From the NCBI GenBank assembly GCA_003254905.1, contig QANU01086265.1, positions 135,231 through 199,230 of the forward strand: 64,000 nt of DNA. Reading direction: 5' to 3'. Below the pieces are notes generated by a model that saw nothing but the letters and a program-made list of their open reading frames with translations, made no database searches and had not been told where the DNA came from. Of this stretch, positions 23,883 to 33,952 are shown in pieces. This DNA comes from Nissolia schottii. Its lineage: Eukaryota; Streptophyta; Magnoliopsida; Fabales; Fabaceae. The position numbers and the translations under genes were made by a program. How positions within the stretch are numbered: position 1 is the stretch's first letter; the number at the start of each line of letters is the position of its first letter.

Positions 23883-26160
23883 TGGGAAATTTAACGTCTG
23901 CCCCTGGAATCATAAACGAATGGGGATGAGAACATTGTGTTCTCAGTGGAAACCCTAGGGTAGAGCTATCCATCTTTGATTCATTTATGATCCAGGCCGC
24001 TTAGGAGATCTCTAAGTGTCAAAGTATACTCAATCCCTACTCATTTTATTCTTTACTAGTTCTGAGCAGTTATCTAATTTATTAGGTAACTGGGGAATTC
24101 TAATCTTCGCATTACCTAATAAGGATATATCATCATGCTTTTTATTACTTAATCGTTTAAGTAACGTGATAATGGATTGCATAGTCACGTATCGTTTAAG
24201 TCTCGTAGAGGTAGTCTTATGAAGACCTCTTTACTCGACATTGTCTTACATACATTATATACATACATCACATACTTATGCATGAAGGGATTTGGGGATT
24301 CTCTTATGCTCCCTGTCAGGTACTTCCGTCAGGGCAGCATCCTTCTTGTCCTTTCCTCCATGTAACCAATGGGATCGTCATCCCCTTGCTGTGTACAACT
24401 TACTCCATATCTTTAAACTTAAAGGCAGAGCTCATGCCTGAGGTGGTAGTGAACCACAGATGCATTTACACCGACATATACATAAAAGTTACCATCCCTA
24501 CATGCTGGGTGGTGAGGGGTCTTACCCTATGACAAGACCAGGGGTGGACTCCATGTTCTTGTATCACATTCTTGCTTCTGTAGCATATTTTGCATACGTA
24601 GCGTAAACTTTTCTTTCTTTCATCATATCATGACCTTCTCTTCATATCATATCTTTCATTGCCATTTCGTATCTTTCTCATCATATCATGTCATATTTCT
24701 CTTAGCAAGTTTTAAGCTTGCTTTAGTAACATTAACCATTCCTTCTTGTCGGATGGTGACGGGCGTGTCATAGACGTGCCAAGAAAAGGGGGATTTCCCT
24801 ATTCATATAACTATGTTCTTGTCTTTAAGGTACACCGAACCTTCTATGGCTGGAACCTTCTAAAGACTTTGTTTGTTCCTTATGGTTCTTTTATTATCTC
24901 TTCATACTTAGTTGGCTTATCTTCTAGTTATCTAAGATTGTCCTAGAATTTTTATGACAACACATTTCCTCATGATGCATGATAATATATATACAACACG
25001 TAATATACAGTTAACTTTATAGAGTAATTACAGTCATAACTAAGGTGTGCTAGTGTCATTGGGATATGCATATTTCTCAAGGACTTATGGATTCTCTTGC
25101 TCTTAAAACTATCTTGACATTTCCTCCAAACCATAGTCCCTCCTAAACTTACATTTATCTTTTTACTACTCGTTTACTCATATCTCCATCTCTAACCCTG
25201 ATTCTGTCTTTTACTTGCACAACCATTTTTAACCATCTTATGTCTAAGATATGCTTATGTTCACTCACACTCTTGTTTTCCCTTACAACCTTAACACCAC
25301 AACTACCAAAAACCTAGCTCCTCTAACTTTACCAATCCTAACCGAAATACTCATCCCAACCTTGTGTACACTCATTTTCTTTTATTCTCTTAATACTATG
25401 CACTACCAAGATTCTTTTGCACCATTCTCTAACATTTTCAACTAAATACTTACCCAAGTTCTACCTTCAAAACCGAAATACTCCCTCTCACACACACCCT
25501 CCTTTTCTTTCATTCTTTTGCTACTATACACTACCAAGACTTTTTAGTCAATTTTCTAACACTTTTAGCCAAATATTTCCTCAAGTTTCCCTTCAAAACT
25601 GAACCCCTTTCTCTTCTTGGAATCACTCTTGAAATCATTATGCTTATGTTAAAAGCTTTATCCATAATTATGTATACTCATATCCCAACAAAAACAAAGA
25701 ACACCATTAGCTCTTCAAATACACAACATATAATATATATACAAACAATATTCACACATAGGCCACTTAAGTAGTGGCCTTTCTAGGATTACCCACTTGT
25801 AAGAGGATTTTGAGACGATGAAGGAAACTTTGAGTAGAAGTCCCTTAAAGCCTTGGTGTCTCCAAAGTTTTTGATCACTTTTTCTCAAGAGAAAATTTGA
25901 GAGAGTCAAGAGAGTGGCTACAGTTTTGGGTGATGGAAAGGAAAGAAAATTTGTGAGGATGATGGTGTTGTGTTTGAGGCTTTGTAGGAGAATGAGATGG
26001 AGTTTCTATGGAATGATGATGTAGTGCTCTTTCTTGGTTAATTAATGGAAGAAGATGAAAATGAAGATGAGAGGATTTTGGGGGGAGGCAACTCACTTGG
26101 AGAGCAAGGGAAACTAAGGAGTAGGAAGCAAAGAATTGGTTTTAAGGCTTAGCTTTGTGT

Positions 26161-26169
26161 GTATTTATA
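26161..26169 (-). promoter_or_regulatory. TATA-like box of the old LTR-type element
   Basis: On the minus strand TATAAATAC precedes a C/T-rich, leader-like sequence, consistent with a U3/R border. No transcript evidence is available. Confidence 0.35.
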
Positions 26170-26600
26170 GAGAGTTTGAAGAATGGAATTCTCTTAGAAG
26201 ATGAAGGAGTTGGCTACGGTTGGGAGGCAAATTTTTGAAGGGAAAATTAATTTAATTTACAAAAAGGTGAAGTGATGGAGGTATGGGTGATTTATCTTTA
26301 AAAATTATATTTAAATCATCAAACTAAATCTTACATTTATATATCATTAAAATTATTTTTATTTTATGAAACATATTATTTATTAATAATAAAATAGTTA
26401 ATCTCGACAATAAAATCCCAAACAAGAACAATTCGCATAAAATTTAATTTTATCAGATTTGATATAATTTATAAAACGAGAGGAATAAAATCCATGAGTT
26501 TTTAAAAATCAAGTAATTTCTTATTTTATAACTTTCCAAATCCACAAAATTTTTACATGCCAAATAAAATCAATTTTTTAAACCTTTTTTTACAATTCCA

Positions 26601-27187
26601 AACGGACACTCGCAATTAATTGCGTCATTAGCATGAAAGTGGTAAGATGAGGCACTTAAAACATATAGGACGAATTAAATTGCTTATGCACAAGAAGTTA
26701 CGGTTTATTTGTATCAAAAATGCTCCATGTACACCCCTAAACCATACACCCGTATATACACCACTCTTTTATACGGTTTTGTACGCAATTAATGATAATT
26801 ATACGTATAGCGTATAATTATACACAACGCGCACGCCCCAATCCCGTACTCGTTCTCGTCATCGTTTTCACTCATCGTCTTCAACCTCTCATCCTTGTTC
26901 TGTTATGTTTGTCATCGTCATCCTCTATCATTCTCTCATCCTCCTATCATCATTATCCATTCTTTGATTATTATCATCATCATCCTTTCTTTGATTATCC
27001 TCTCCTCATCGTCATTCAATTTTCTATTATGTTTATATCATCATCATCATCGTTTTCATGCTTTTTTTATTTGATTTCCATGAAGAGTTTTGTTCTTTGA
27101 TGTCTCTGTGAAATTTTAGTGTACTGAAGCTTTATACGTGCTAATGCTCATTTATCACTAACATGCATATGATAGAAAAGTGAATGT
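26601..27187. other. Intergenic, no gene seen
   Basis: AT-rich sequence with ATC-rich stretches (about 26870-27050). The open frame at 26792-27100 is low-complexity Ser/Ile and is not taken as coding. Confidence 0.45.
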
Positions 27188-28370
27188 GCAAACTTTAAAT
27201 GGGCATAAATACAAACATTAAATGAGCGTATGTGTAAACATTATTCACAGGTCACAGGTTTTGTCTTTGTTGAGGAAGATGATGTGCATTTTGGCACATT
27301 CTCAACCTTTCAACAATTAATTCATAAATATTATAAACATTTTGACACATATTTTTACATATTGTCATGAATAAACATTAAATGGTGTGATATAAACATT
27401 ATTCGTTTGTCACAAATGCATAAAAATGCAGAATCTGATGTATTGTAGAAGTGTGCAAACTTTAAATTGGCATAAGTGCAAACATTAAATGGACGTATGT
27501 GCAAACATTATCTATAGATCACAGGTTTTGTCTTTGTTGAGGAAGATGGTGTGCATTTTGGCACATTCTCAACCTTTCAACAATTAATTCATAAATATTA
27601 TAAACATTTTGACACATATTTTTACATATTGTCATGAATAAACATTAAATGGTGTGATATAAACATTATTCGTTTGTCACAAATGCATAAAAATGCAGAA
27701 TCTGATGTATTGTAGAAGTGTGCAAACTTTAAATGGGCATAAGTGCAAACATTAAATGGGTGTATGTGCAAACATTATCCACAGGTCACAGGTTTTGTCT
27801 TTGTTGAGGAAGAAGATGTGCATTTTGGCACATTCTCAACTTTTCAACAATTAATGCGTAAATATTACAAACATTTTGACACAATTTTTTACATATTGTC
27901 ATGAATAAACATTAGATGGTGTGATATAAACATTATTCATTTGTCACAAATGCATAAAAATGCAGAATCTGATGTATTGTAGAAGTGTGCAAACTTTAAA
28001 TGGGCATAAGTGCAAACATTAAATGGGTGTATGTGCAAACATTATCCACAGGTCACAGGTTTTGTCTTTGTTGAGGAAGAAGATGTGCATTTTGGCACAT
28101 TCTCAACTTTTCAACAATTAATGCGTAAATATTACAAACATTTTGACACAATTTTTTACATATTGTCATGAATAAACATTAGATAGTGTGATATAAACAT
28201 TATTCATTTGTCACAAATGCATAAAAATGCAGAATCTGATGTATTGTAAAAGTGTGCAAACTTTAAATGGGCATAAGTGCAAACATTAAATGGGCGTATG
28301 TGTAAACATTATCTACAGGAAACAGGTTTTGTCTTTGTTGAGAAAGAGGATGTGCATTTTGACATATTAA
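27188..28370. repeat. Tandem array, 267-bp unit, about 4.4 copies
   Basis: The word GCAAACTTTAAA recurs at 27188, 27455, 27722, 27989 and 28256, exactly 267 bases apart each time. Each unit holds AAACATTAAATGG, GGTTTTGTCTTTGTTGAG, TGTGCATTTTGGCACATTC, a CATTTTGACACA word and TGCAGAATCTGATGTATTGT. The third and fourth units are the most alike, and the first and last carry more changes. There is no coding frame. Confidence 0.95.
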
Positions 28371-28490
28371 CTACTTAAACTTTATACCCCTATAGCACAA
28401 ACATTAGGGACACTATAACACAAATTTTGTGTAAGCTAATGTAACAAAGAGTCATTTACAAAATATCTACAATTTGCAGAATATGTGGCC
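28371..28490. other. Spacer between tandem array and solo LTR
   Basis: 120 bases of AT-rich sequence ending in the TGGCC target duplication at 28486-28490. Confidence 0.6.
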
Positions 28491-30381
28491 TGTAACACCC
28501 TAGTTAGCTAGTCTACGCTTAAGTCGTAAACTTGCTTACCAAGTTGTTATCTACTTTGGTTGGGATCGTACTTAGTCCCATTTATGAGTTCAAAAGTATA
28601 ATTACCCAAATTATGGACCGATTTCAACTTTTATTTATACGTATTGTAATGTAAAATATGAGCCTCGTTCAACGTCAGAACATATATTGCGGGCGGTACT
28701 GTAGCATAATTTAACTAATTTTTATCAGGCATATTCAACATTCATAGCAACAAGTGGTCCATGTCATATATTCACAAGTAGTTAATTACACATGTAATAT
28801 TATAGATGTTACGTACAATTAACATAGTAGTAAAAAACGTATAGTCTACTAACTAAGGGCTAATGCTACGTCTCTAGCGTAGCTCTGATTTCCCGGTTCC
28901 TTTGTCCATCTTCTTCAATGTCGCTCATCCCCGTACTGCTTGCACTGCTCTGACGTCTTCTCCATCCTCGTCGTGCTCGCCTAGAACTATAAAGGAGTGG
29001 GGGGTGAGAACACAGTGTTCTCAGTGGGAAAACCTTAATCGTCGTAGCTTGTTTCATACTCAATTATGATTCCGCCGCTCAGGGAATCTCTAAGTGTCAT
29101 AGTTATACTCTAGTCCTACTAGTTATTAACATCTATACTAAGCCTGAGCAACTTTAGCTAAATTAACTATGTGACTGGGAAACCTATTCTTCATTAACTA
29201 AGTCATATGTTCTCTACCTTACTTCCTAAGTCACATATGATCACATAATTCATATAATAAGCTTCAGTTTGCGTCCACTTATAATCGTGCCTATTTTAAT
29301 TATAAGCTTCTGCGCACCTCCATTTATGTACAGTTGTATATCACTTAGAGCATATACTCAAGCTCAACCCTCTCGTAGCGGTGGCCTACCGATACAAGCT
29401 ACGTTTTATCTTAGTACCGTGAGGACCAGGCAGTGCTTAACTTGATTGGTTCTGCTTCCCACGAAATATCATCGCTCACGATATGAGTATCCATTCTTAT
29501 GCTAGGAATGGCGAGGAAATCTATCGTCATCCTTATGCTAGGGACGAGATAATCCCAAGGTTCAGCTTGCCTTTCCTGCCGGCTCCCCGCACAGCTAGGA
29601 AAAGATTGTTTCTTTTAACATCATTATCCTTTATTTCCTATTAGGGACTTAGTGACGTCATGTCCTAGGGTTCCTTTTTCCTTTCCTTTCCTTTCCTTTC
29701 CTTTCATTAATTCATTTCATATATCATTCATGGCACATCCTCATCACATAAATCATACATCACTACATCAACTTTCAGTCAACAGTTCATATATCTTAGA
29801 TATGGAGCGTGCCCTATTCATAGGCAAACCCACGAAATTATTCTTCCAAAAATGCCCTTGGGGTTAAAATTCCCAAATTGCCCTTATGAGTCATAAGCCT
29901 TTATGTCATTGTCATGAGTCACCATATGACTCACCACACCTTTTGACTTCTTGACCACACTTGGGCCATTCTTGGCCATGTAGTGTTCTTGTCTCTTGGC
30001 CACTTTTATTGGCCAAGAATTAACGGGCTTTGGCATATCAATTTTGATCGGGTTTTATCGTTTCTGGTCCCGGTACTTCGCGTATGACTGTTCTAAAAAT
30101 ATTCCGAGCACGTCCTTGTGATCCCCTTATTTTCCTAAAGAATAATCTGGGTTCATTTGAGGTGTTTGTAAATTCTCGTCTGTAGCCGTACCTTTTACGG
30201 ATACTTTGGATGCGCAATTATACTCAGACGACAAAAAGGATTCGTTCTAGTGTCTGCAGAATTTTAAGAAAGTGAGCAAAATTATTTCTATAGACACTCT
30301 TAACCCCAAAGCTTGTGTGAGAGCGTGTTTCCCCTATTGAATTTATGAAATCCTTACTAAGGGAAAAAACGGGATGTTACA
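28491..30381 (-). mobile_element. Solo LTR, 1891 bp
   Basis: It is bounded by TGTAACACCC on the left and GGGATGTTACA on the right, so the ends are short inverted repeats of the TG...CA type. It is flanked by the perfect 5-bp target duplication TGGCC (28486-28490 and 30382-30386). No primer site, polypurine tract or second LTR is present, which is the state left by recombination between two LTRs. The minus strand is chosen because TGTAACATCCCG is the usual start of such LTRs; this is inference. It shares blocks with the older element at 18217/22995-24540. Small open frames inside (28866-29063, 29652-29867) are not taken as genes. Confidence 0.88.
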
Positions 30382-30386
30382 TGGCC

Positions 30387-30877
30387 CAAACAAACATTAA
30401 TTATCCTTGAGTATTTATTTGTGCAGAGTATTTATTTGTGCAGAGTATGGTCTTGTGAAAATTGTTAGAGAGTCGATCTTTTTTTAAGAGGAAAGATTTG
30501 TCAAAATTATATACTTTGCTTATTAATATTCTCGCACTAAACTCGTGGAAACCAAAGGAAGTGCAAACGAGATGTATTGCAAGTGTGAAGCGTGGCTTCA
30601 CGCACGTTTTGGTGATGGTGGGAGAGAGAGTGAATGAGACGGTTATTTTGGGGGTCCACAGCATTATTATACAAGTGTGTGTATGGTGTATGGAATATGG
30701 GTGTACATGTAGCAGAACTGTATTTGTATTCAAGAAGTTATAAAAATACAGGGCCAAATTGTGATCCTGACCTGAATACTAACAGTAGATGATGAATTGT
30801 GGGGCCGTCAACTTGAATTTTACACGATCTTAGTCAAAATGGTAGAAATTCATGGAGCATCATCGTATCATCATTTT

Positions 30878-30884
<7 letters not shown>
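30387..30884. other. Intergenic, no gene recognised
   Basis: Two overlapping open frames on opposite strands (30462-30743 +, 30401-30757 -) match no family I know. A 20-base direct duplication containing GTATTTATTTGTGCAGA lies at 30409-30446. Nothing else is supported. Confidence 0.4.

Positions 30885-30926
<42 letters not shown>
30885..30926. repeat. TA microsatellite
   Basis: An uninterrupted TA run directly left of the hairpin element at 30930. Confidence 0.95.
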
Positions 30927-30929
<3 letters not shown>

Positions 30930-31247
30930 CTCAGAATTATTTTTTTCAAAATAAACCATACAAATATACTCATTCCATAATAAACCATTTATAAAATTAT
31001 TTCAAAAATAAACTATTTTTTATATAAAAGGAGTCAAATTTTCATTTTTCTTTTTAATAGAAATCTATTTAAATCGACCACTAATTTTGGTACTAAATAA
31101 TTTCGATTTTGGTAATGAATAATTTGGATGTTAGTCTGATTTAGTAATTATAAGATCTCATATAATTATAGCAAGATCCTATGATCTCATATAATTATTA
31201 TAAGATCTTATAAAATCATATAATTATTGTAAGATCCATGAGATCAT

Positions 31248-31808
31248 GATTATTTAACTCTCGAGTTAACTCGAAAACTGTTACGAGTTTACGATTTCAC
31301 TACACAAAACGAGTTAACACTCATGTAAACTCTTTTTTGGTAAACTCGTACGAGTTTAAGTAAACTCTCGATTTTATTAGCGAGTTTGCGCGTTAAAATC
31401 TATTTACGAGTTTACCTCAAGATGTATAAATTTGGTAACTTTTTTTAGATACTTAGTTGACTTTGTGTGTGTTAGACAATATCTATTGAGCTTACTAAGC
31501 CAATTTTACCTATTTATCATAATTGAGCTATGTTTTATTAAACTATAAAGTATAATACATGTACAGAATAAAGTATAACATAACTAAATGTCATGCATTA
31601 AGGTATATTTTATGATATTTTTTATTTATTTTATTTTAAAGCTAACATTATTCAATGTCAATTATGAATACAAAATTTAATCATGTTTAATTCCTAATTA
31701 TATTGCTTATAACATATATTTTTTACATATGTAAACTCTTACGAGTTTACGATTCGAGTTTGCTGAGCCTTCATGAGTTTACTTAAACTCTCAAATTTGA
31801 CAACTTTG
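31248..31808. mobile_element. 561-bp insertion within the left arm of the hairpin element
   Basis: The insertion is flanked by the 11-bp direct repeat CATGAGATCAT (31237-31247 and 31809-31819), while the corresponding place in the right arm has no such segment. It is full of ACGAGTTTAC and GTAAACTC words in both orientations. No coding is visible. A duplication of 8-11 bp would fit a hAT or Mutator-type element; the class is not settled. Confidence 0.75.
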
Positions 31809-31955
31809 CATGAGATCATATAATTTTAGAGCAATTTTTGTCACACATTTACAATAAGATAACCAACTCAACAGAAAATTGACAGAAGGCATGCATAACA
31901 TAAATTAATCACAAAAGATTTTAAAAATTAATTTCATACAAGTCAAACATGAAAA

Positions 31956-32006
<51 letters not shown>
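31956..32006. repeat. ATT microsatellite in the hairpin left arm
   Basis: (ATT)n of about 50 bases. The mirrored position in the right arm has only a few ATA units, so the run expanded after the element formed. Confidence 0.95.
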
Positions 32007-32007
<1 letters not shown>

Positions 32008-32580
32008 GAATGGAATAAAAGGAATTAAGTATAACATGGTAAAAGATAAATTTGCGGGATTGCCCATTCTATGTTTATAATTTTTGCCCATTCTACTTAA
32101 TTCCTTTTAATTCATTCTATAATAATAATATTTCCATGTTTGAGTTGTATGAAATTAATTTTTAAAATATTTTTTGATTAATTTATGTTATGCACGTCCT
32201 TTATGTCAATTTTTTATTGAGCTGACTGTCTTATTCTAAATGTGTGACAACATTTGTTCTGAAATTATATGATCTCATAGGATCTTGTTATAATTATATG
32301 AGATCATATATTTACCAAATCAAACTAACATCCAAATTTTTTATTATGAAAATCGAAATTATTCTTTATCAAAATTAGTAGTTCTCTTTTTTTAAAAAAA
32401 ATAAATAAAAGTCAATTTAAATTGATTTCTATTAAAAATTAAATTGGGTTACACATGAGTCAATTTAAATTGACTCTCTTTATATAAAAAATAGTTTATT
32501 TTAAAAAAAAACTTTATAAATGGTTTATTAAAAATGAGTACATTTATGCGATTTATTTTGGGACAAAAAGTCATAATACT

Positions 32581-33469
32581 CATGACCATACATAGTAAGT
32601 AGTCTTTTCAAAATAGTGGAGAAAATATTATTATTTTATGGTATGGTTATGAATATATTTAGTATGACGATTGACCACCTCACGAAAATTTTTCCAATCT
32701 TGGTGATGAATTAATTACACATTACACAGGATTGAAAATGACTCCATCCAGCTTGCAATAGCTCACAAAATAGTTTTGAACCGGTTTTAAGAATTAAGAA
32801 TTTAAAAATTTCTATACACGTGTAATATATAACTCCCCCACAAAGCGTAGCACAATCAGTAGATGACTTAATTCCTTAAACATTTGAGCAAAGATTTAAT
32901 TCTTGGCGGAGTGTATATAAAAAATTTGTTGAGAAAGACATATCCACTTCGATAATCTAAAAGCCTTGAAGAGGATTAGTTGCTGTAAGAGACGAATACC
33001 TCCCGGGTAACAAAAAAAATGTATTCCCATTGGTTCATTTGAGTTATCACTTTAGCCAAAAAATATTTTTTTTAATTATTTGTCATTCTCACTTTTTAAG
33101 ACACACTTTATGGTTAGGTTTACAATTATATCTCTAATTTATTAAAGTCTTAGAAATGATATTTTCGATATCATGTCTATTTCTTTTCATTAAAACGCTT
33201 TAATCAAATTAAATGGGTGCACTTTTGTAAACTTACTTTTTAAATCATTTAAAATTTAAATTTTTTTAATATTCATGTATTTAACTAAAATGACACTTAA
33301 AAGGGATAAGAGTGAGTAATATATAAATAAATTCAGTATGACGATTTACCAGCTCACAAAATTCTATCTTGGTGATGAATCAATGACGCGTAAATAGCTA
33401 AGCAACAATAAATGGAAATCATTAAGGATGTTAATCTCCAAAATTTTCACACGTGGTCCAAATCTAAAT
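32581..33469. other. Upstream region of LHT copy 2 with diverged duplications
   Basis: No gene. Two short blocks recur: AGTATGACGATT(G/T)ACCA with CTTGGTGATGAAT at 32658-32710 and again at 33337-33380; and CTTGCAATRGCTC with GAACCGGTTTTAAGAAT at 32752-32796 and again at 33739-33787. The order suggests an old tandem duplication broken by later insertions. Confidence 0.6.
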
Positions 33470-33733
33470 TACTTTCTTAGTCAACCTCCATTTCTTTTCA
33501 AACAAAAATTTATTCAAAATTAATTCTTATTTAATTAAATAAAAAAATATTAAAGTAATTTTTTTTGTAACCTTGTTATCTCTCATACTCCTGCAACACT
33601 AAATAATTATAACTCTTATTGTTCAAAGTTAATTATGTTTTTCTATTTTAATATTAATTAAATGAATTCTTAAAATAATAAATTTTTTTTTTGGGTAAAA
33701 AATGACAATAAAAGAAATTTGACGGAATGAGTA
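33470..33733. mobile_element. Stowaway-like MITE upstream of LHT copy 2
   Basis: It begins TACTTTCTTAGTC and ends GGAATGAGTA, with a TATTGTCATTTTTT-type inverted block inside the right end. It aligns along its length with the intron MITE at 14632-14914, including TTTTCAAACAAAAA, TTATCTCTCATACTCCT and ATTAATTAAATGAA words. Confidence 0.65.
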
Positions 33734-33802
33734 GTTGATGCAACTTGCAATGGCTCGCAAATCATTCTCGAACCGGTTTTAAGAATCTCTGTGCAAATGT
33801 AT

Positions 33803-33820
33803 GCATATAAAATTATAAAT
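33803..33820 (+). promoter_or_regulatory. Probable TATA region of LHT copy 2
   Basis: Two close TATA words (ATATAAAATTATAAAT) lie about 135-150 bases before the ATG at 33953. This is the most TATA-like sequence in the expected interval. Confidence 0.4.
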
Positions 33821-33952
33821 ATGCTTGAAAAATGCCTTACTGCTCATTTGCGTCGACGCTAGTTTGGACTTGTCTTGACGGTCTTTGTTAAAGGCAGTGA
33901 GTGCACTCTTTTGGTTCAAGCTCACTTGTACACACACATACTAGCTAGCGTG

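Larger units (their letters stand above)
22995..26600 (-). mobile_element. Old LTR-type element, part right of the copia insertion
   Basis: Up to about 24540 this aligns in patches with the solo LTR at 28491-30381: GAACATATATTGC-type words, the block GAGAACA(T/C)(T/A)GTGTTCTCAGTG, and AATCTCTAAGTGTCA. It also has a 500-bp segment absent from that solo LTR (23374-23882). Beyond 24540 similarity fades, but the composition stays LTR-like, with a minus-strand TATA word at 26161 and a C/T-rich leader on the minus strand. The right end is not defined. I read it as an old, diverged relative of the solo LTR element. Confidence 0.55.
30930..32580. mobile_element. Foldback (hairpin) element with arms of about 500 bp
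   Basis: The left arm (30930-31247 plus 31809-32032) is the reverse complement of the right arm (32094-32580), with a loop of only about 61 bases (32033-32093). Matching blocks from outside to inside: AATAAACCATTTATAAA, AAACTATTTTTTATATAAA, ATTTGGATGTTAGT, AAGATCCTATGA, the GTCACACATTT block, CATAAATTAATC, CATGAAAATATTATTATTAT and GGAATTAAGTA. Identity looks high but not perfect. The left arm carries a 561-bp insertion and an expanded ATT run. No coding frame is present, so it is a non-autonomous long-TIR element (Mutator-like or foldback class). Outer ends are uncertain by about ten bases. Confidence 0.85.

Noticed and set aside
26870..27050. ATC-rich segment as coding or CRISPR-like repeat
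   Set aside because: Simple low-complexity DNA in a plant genome; no regular repeat-spacer structure.
27188..28370. Tandem array as a CRISPR array
   Set aside because: Whole 267-bp units are repeated with no unique spacers, and the genome is eukaryotic.
30462..30743. 93-codon frame on the plus strand with an overlapping minus frame
   Set aside because: No recognised motif, non-ATG start and opposite overlapping frame; treated as chance.
33875..33952. Longer N-terminus for LHT copy 2
   Set aside because: The extension would need a TTG start and adds non-conserved residues; the ATG at 33953 matches the expected short LHT N-terminus.
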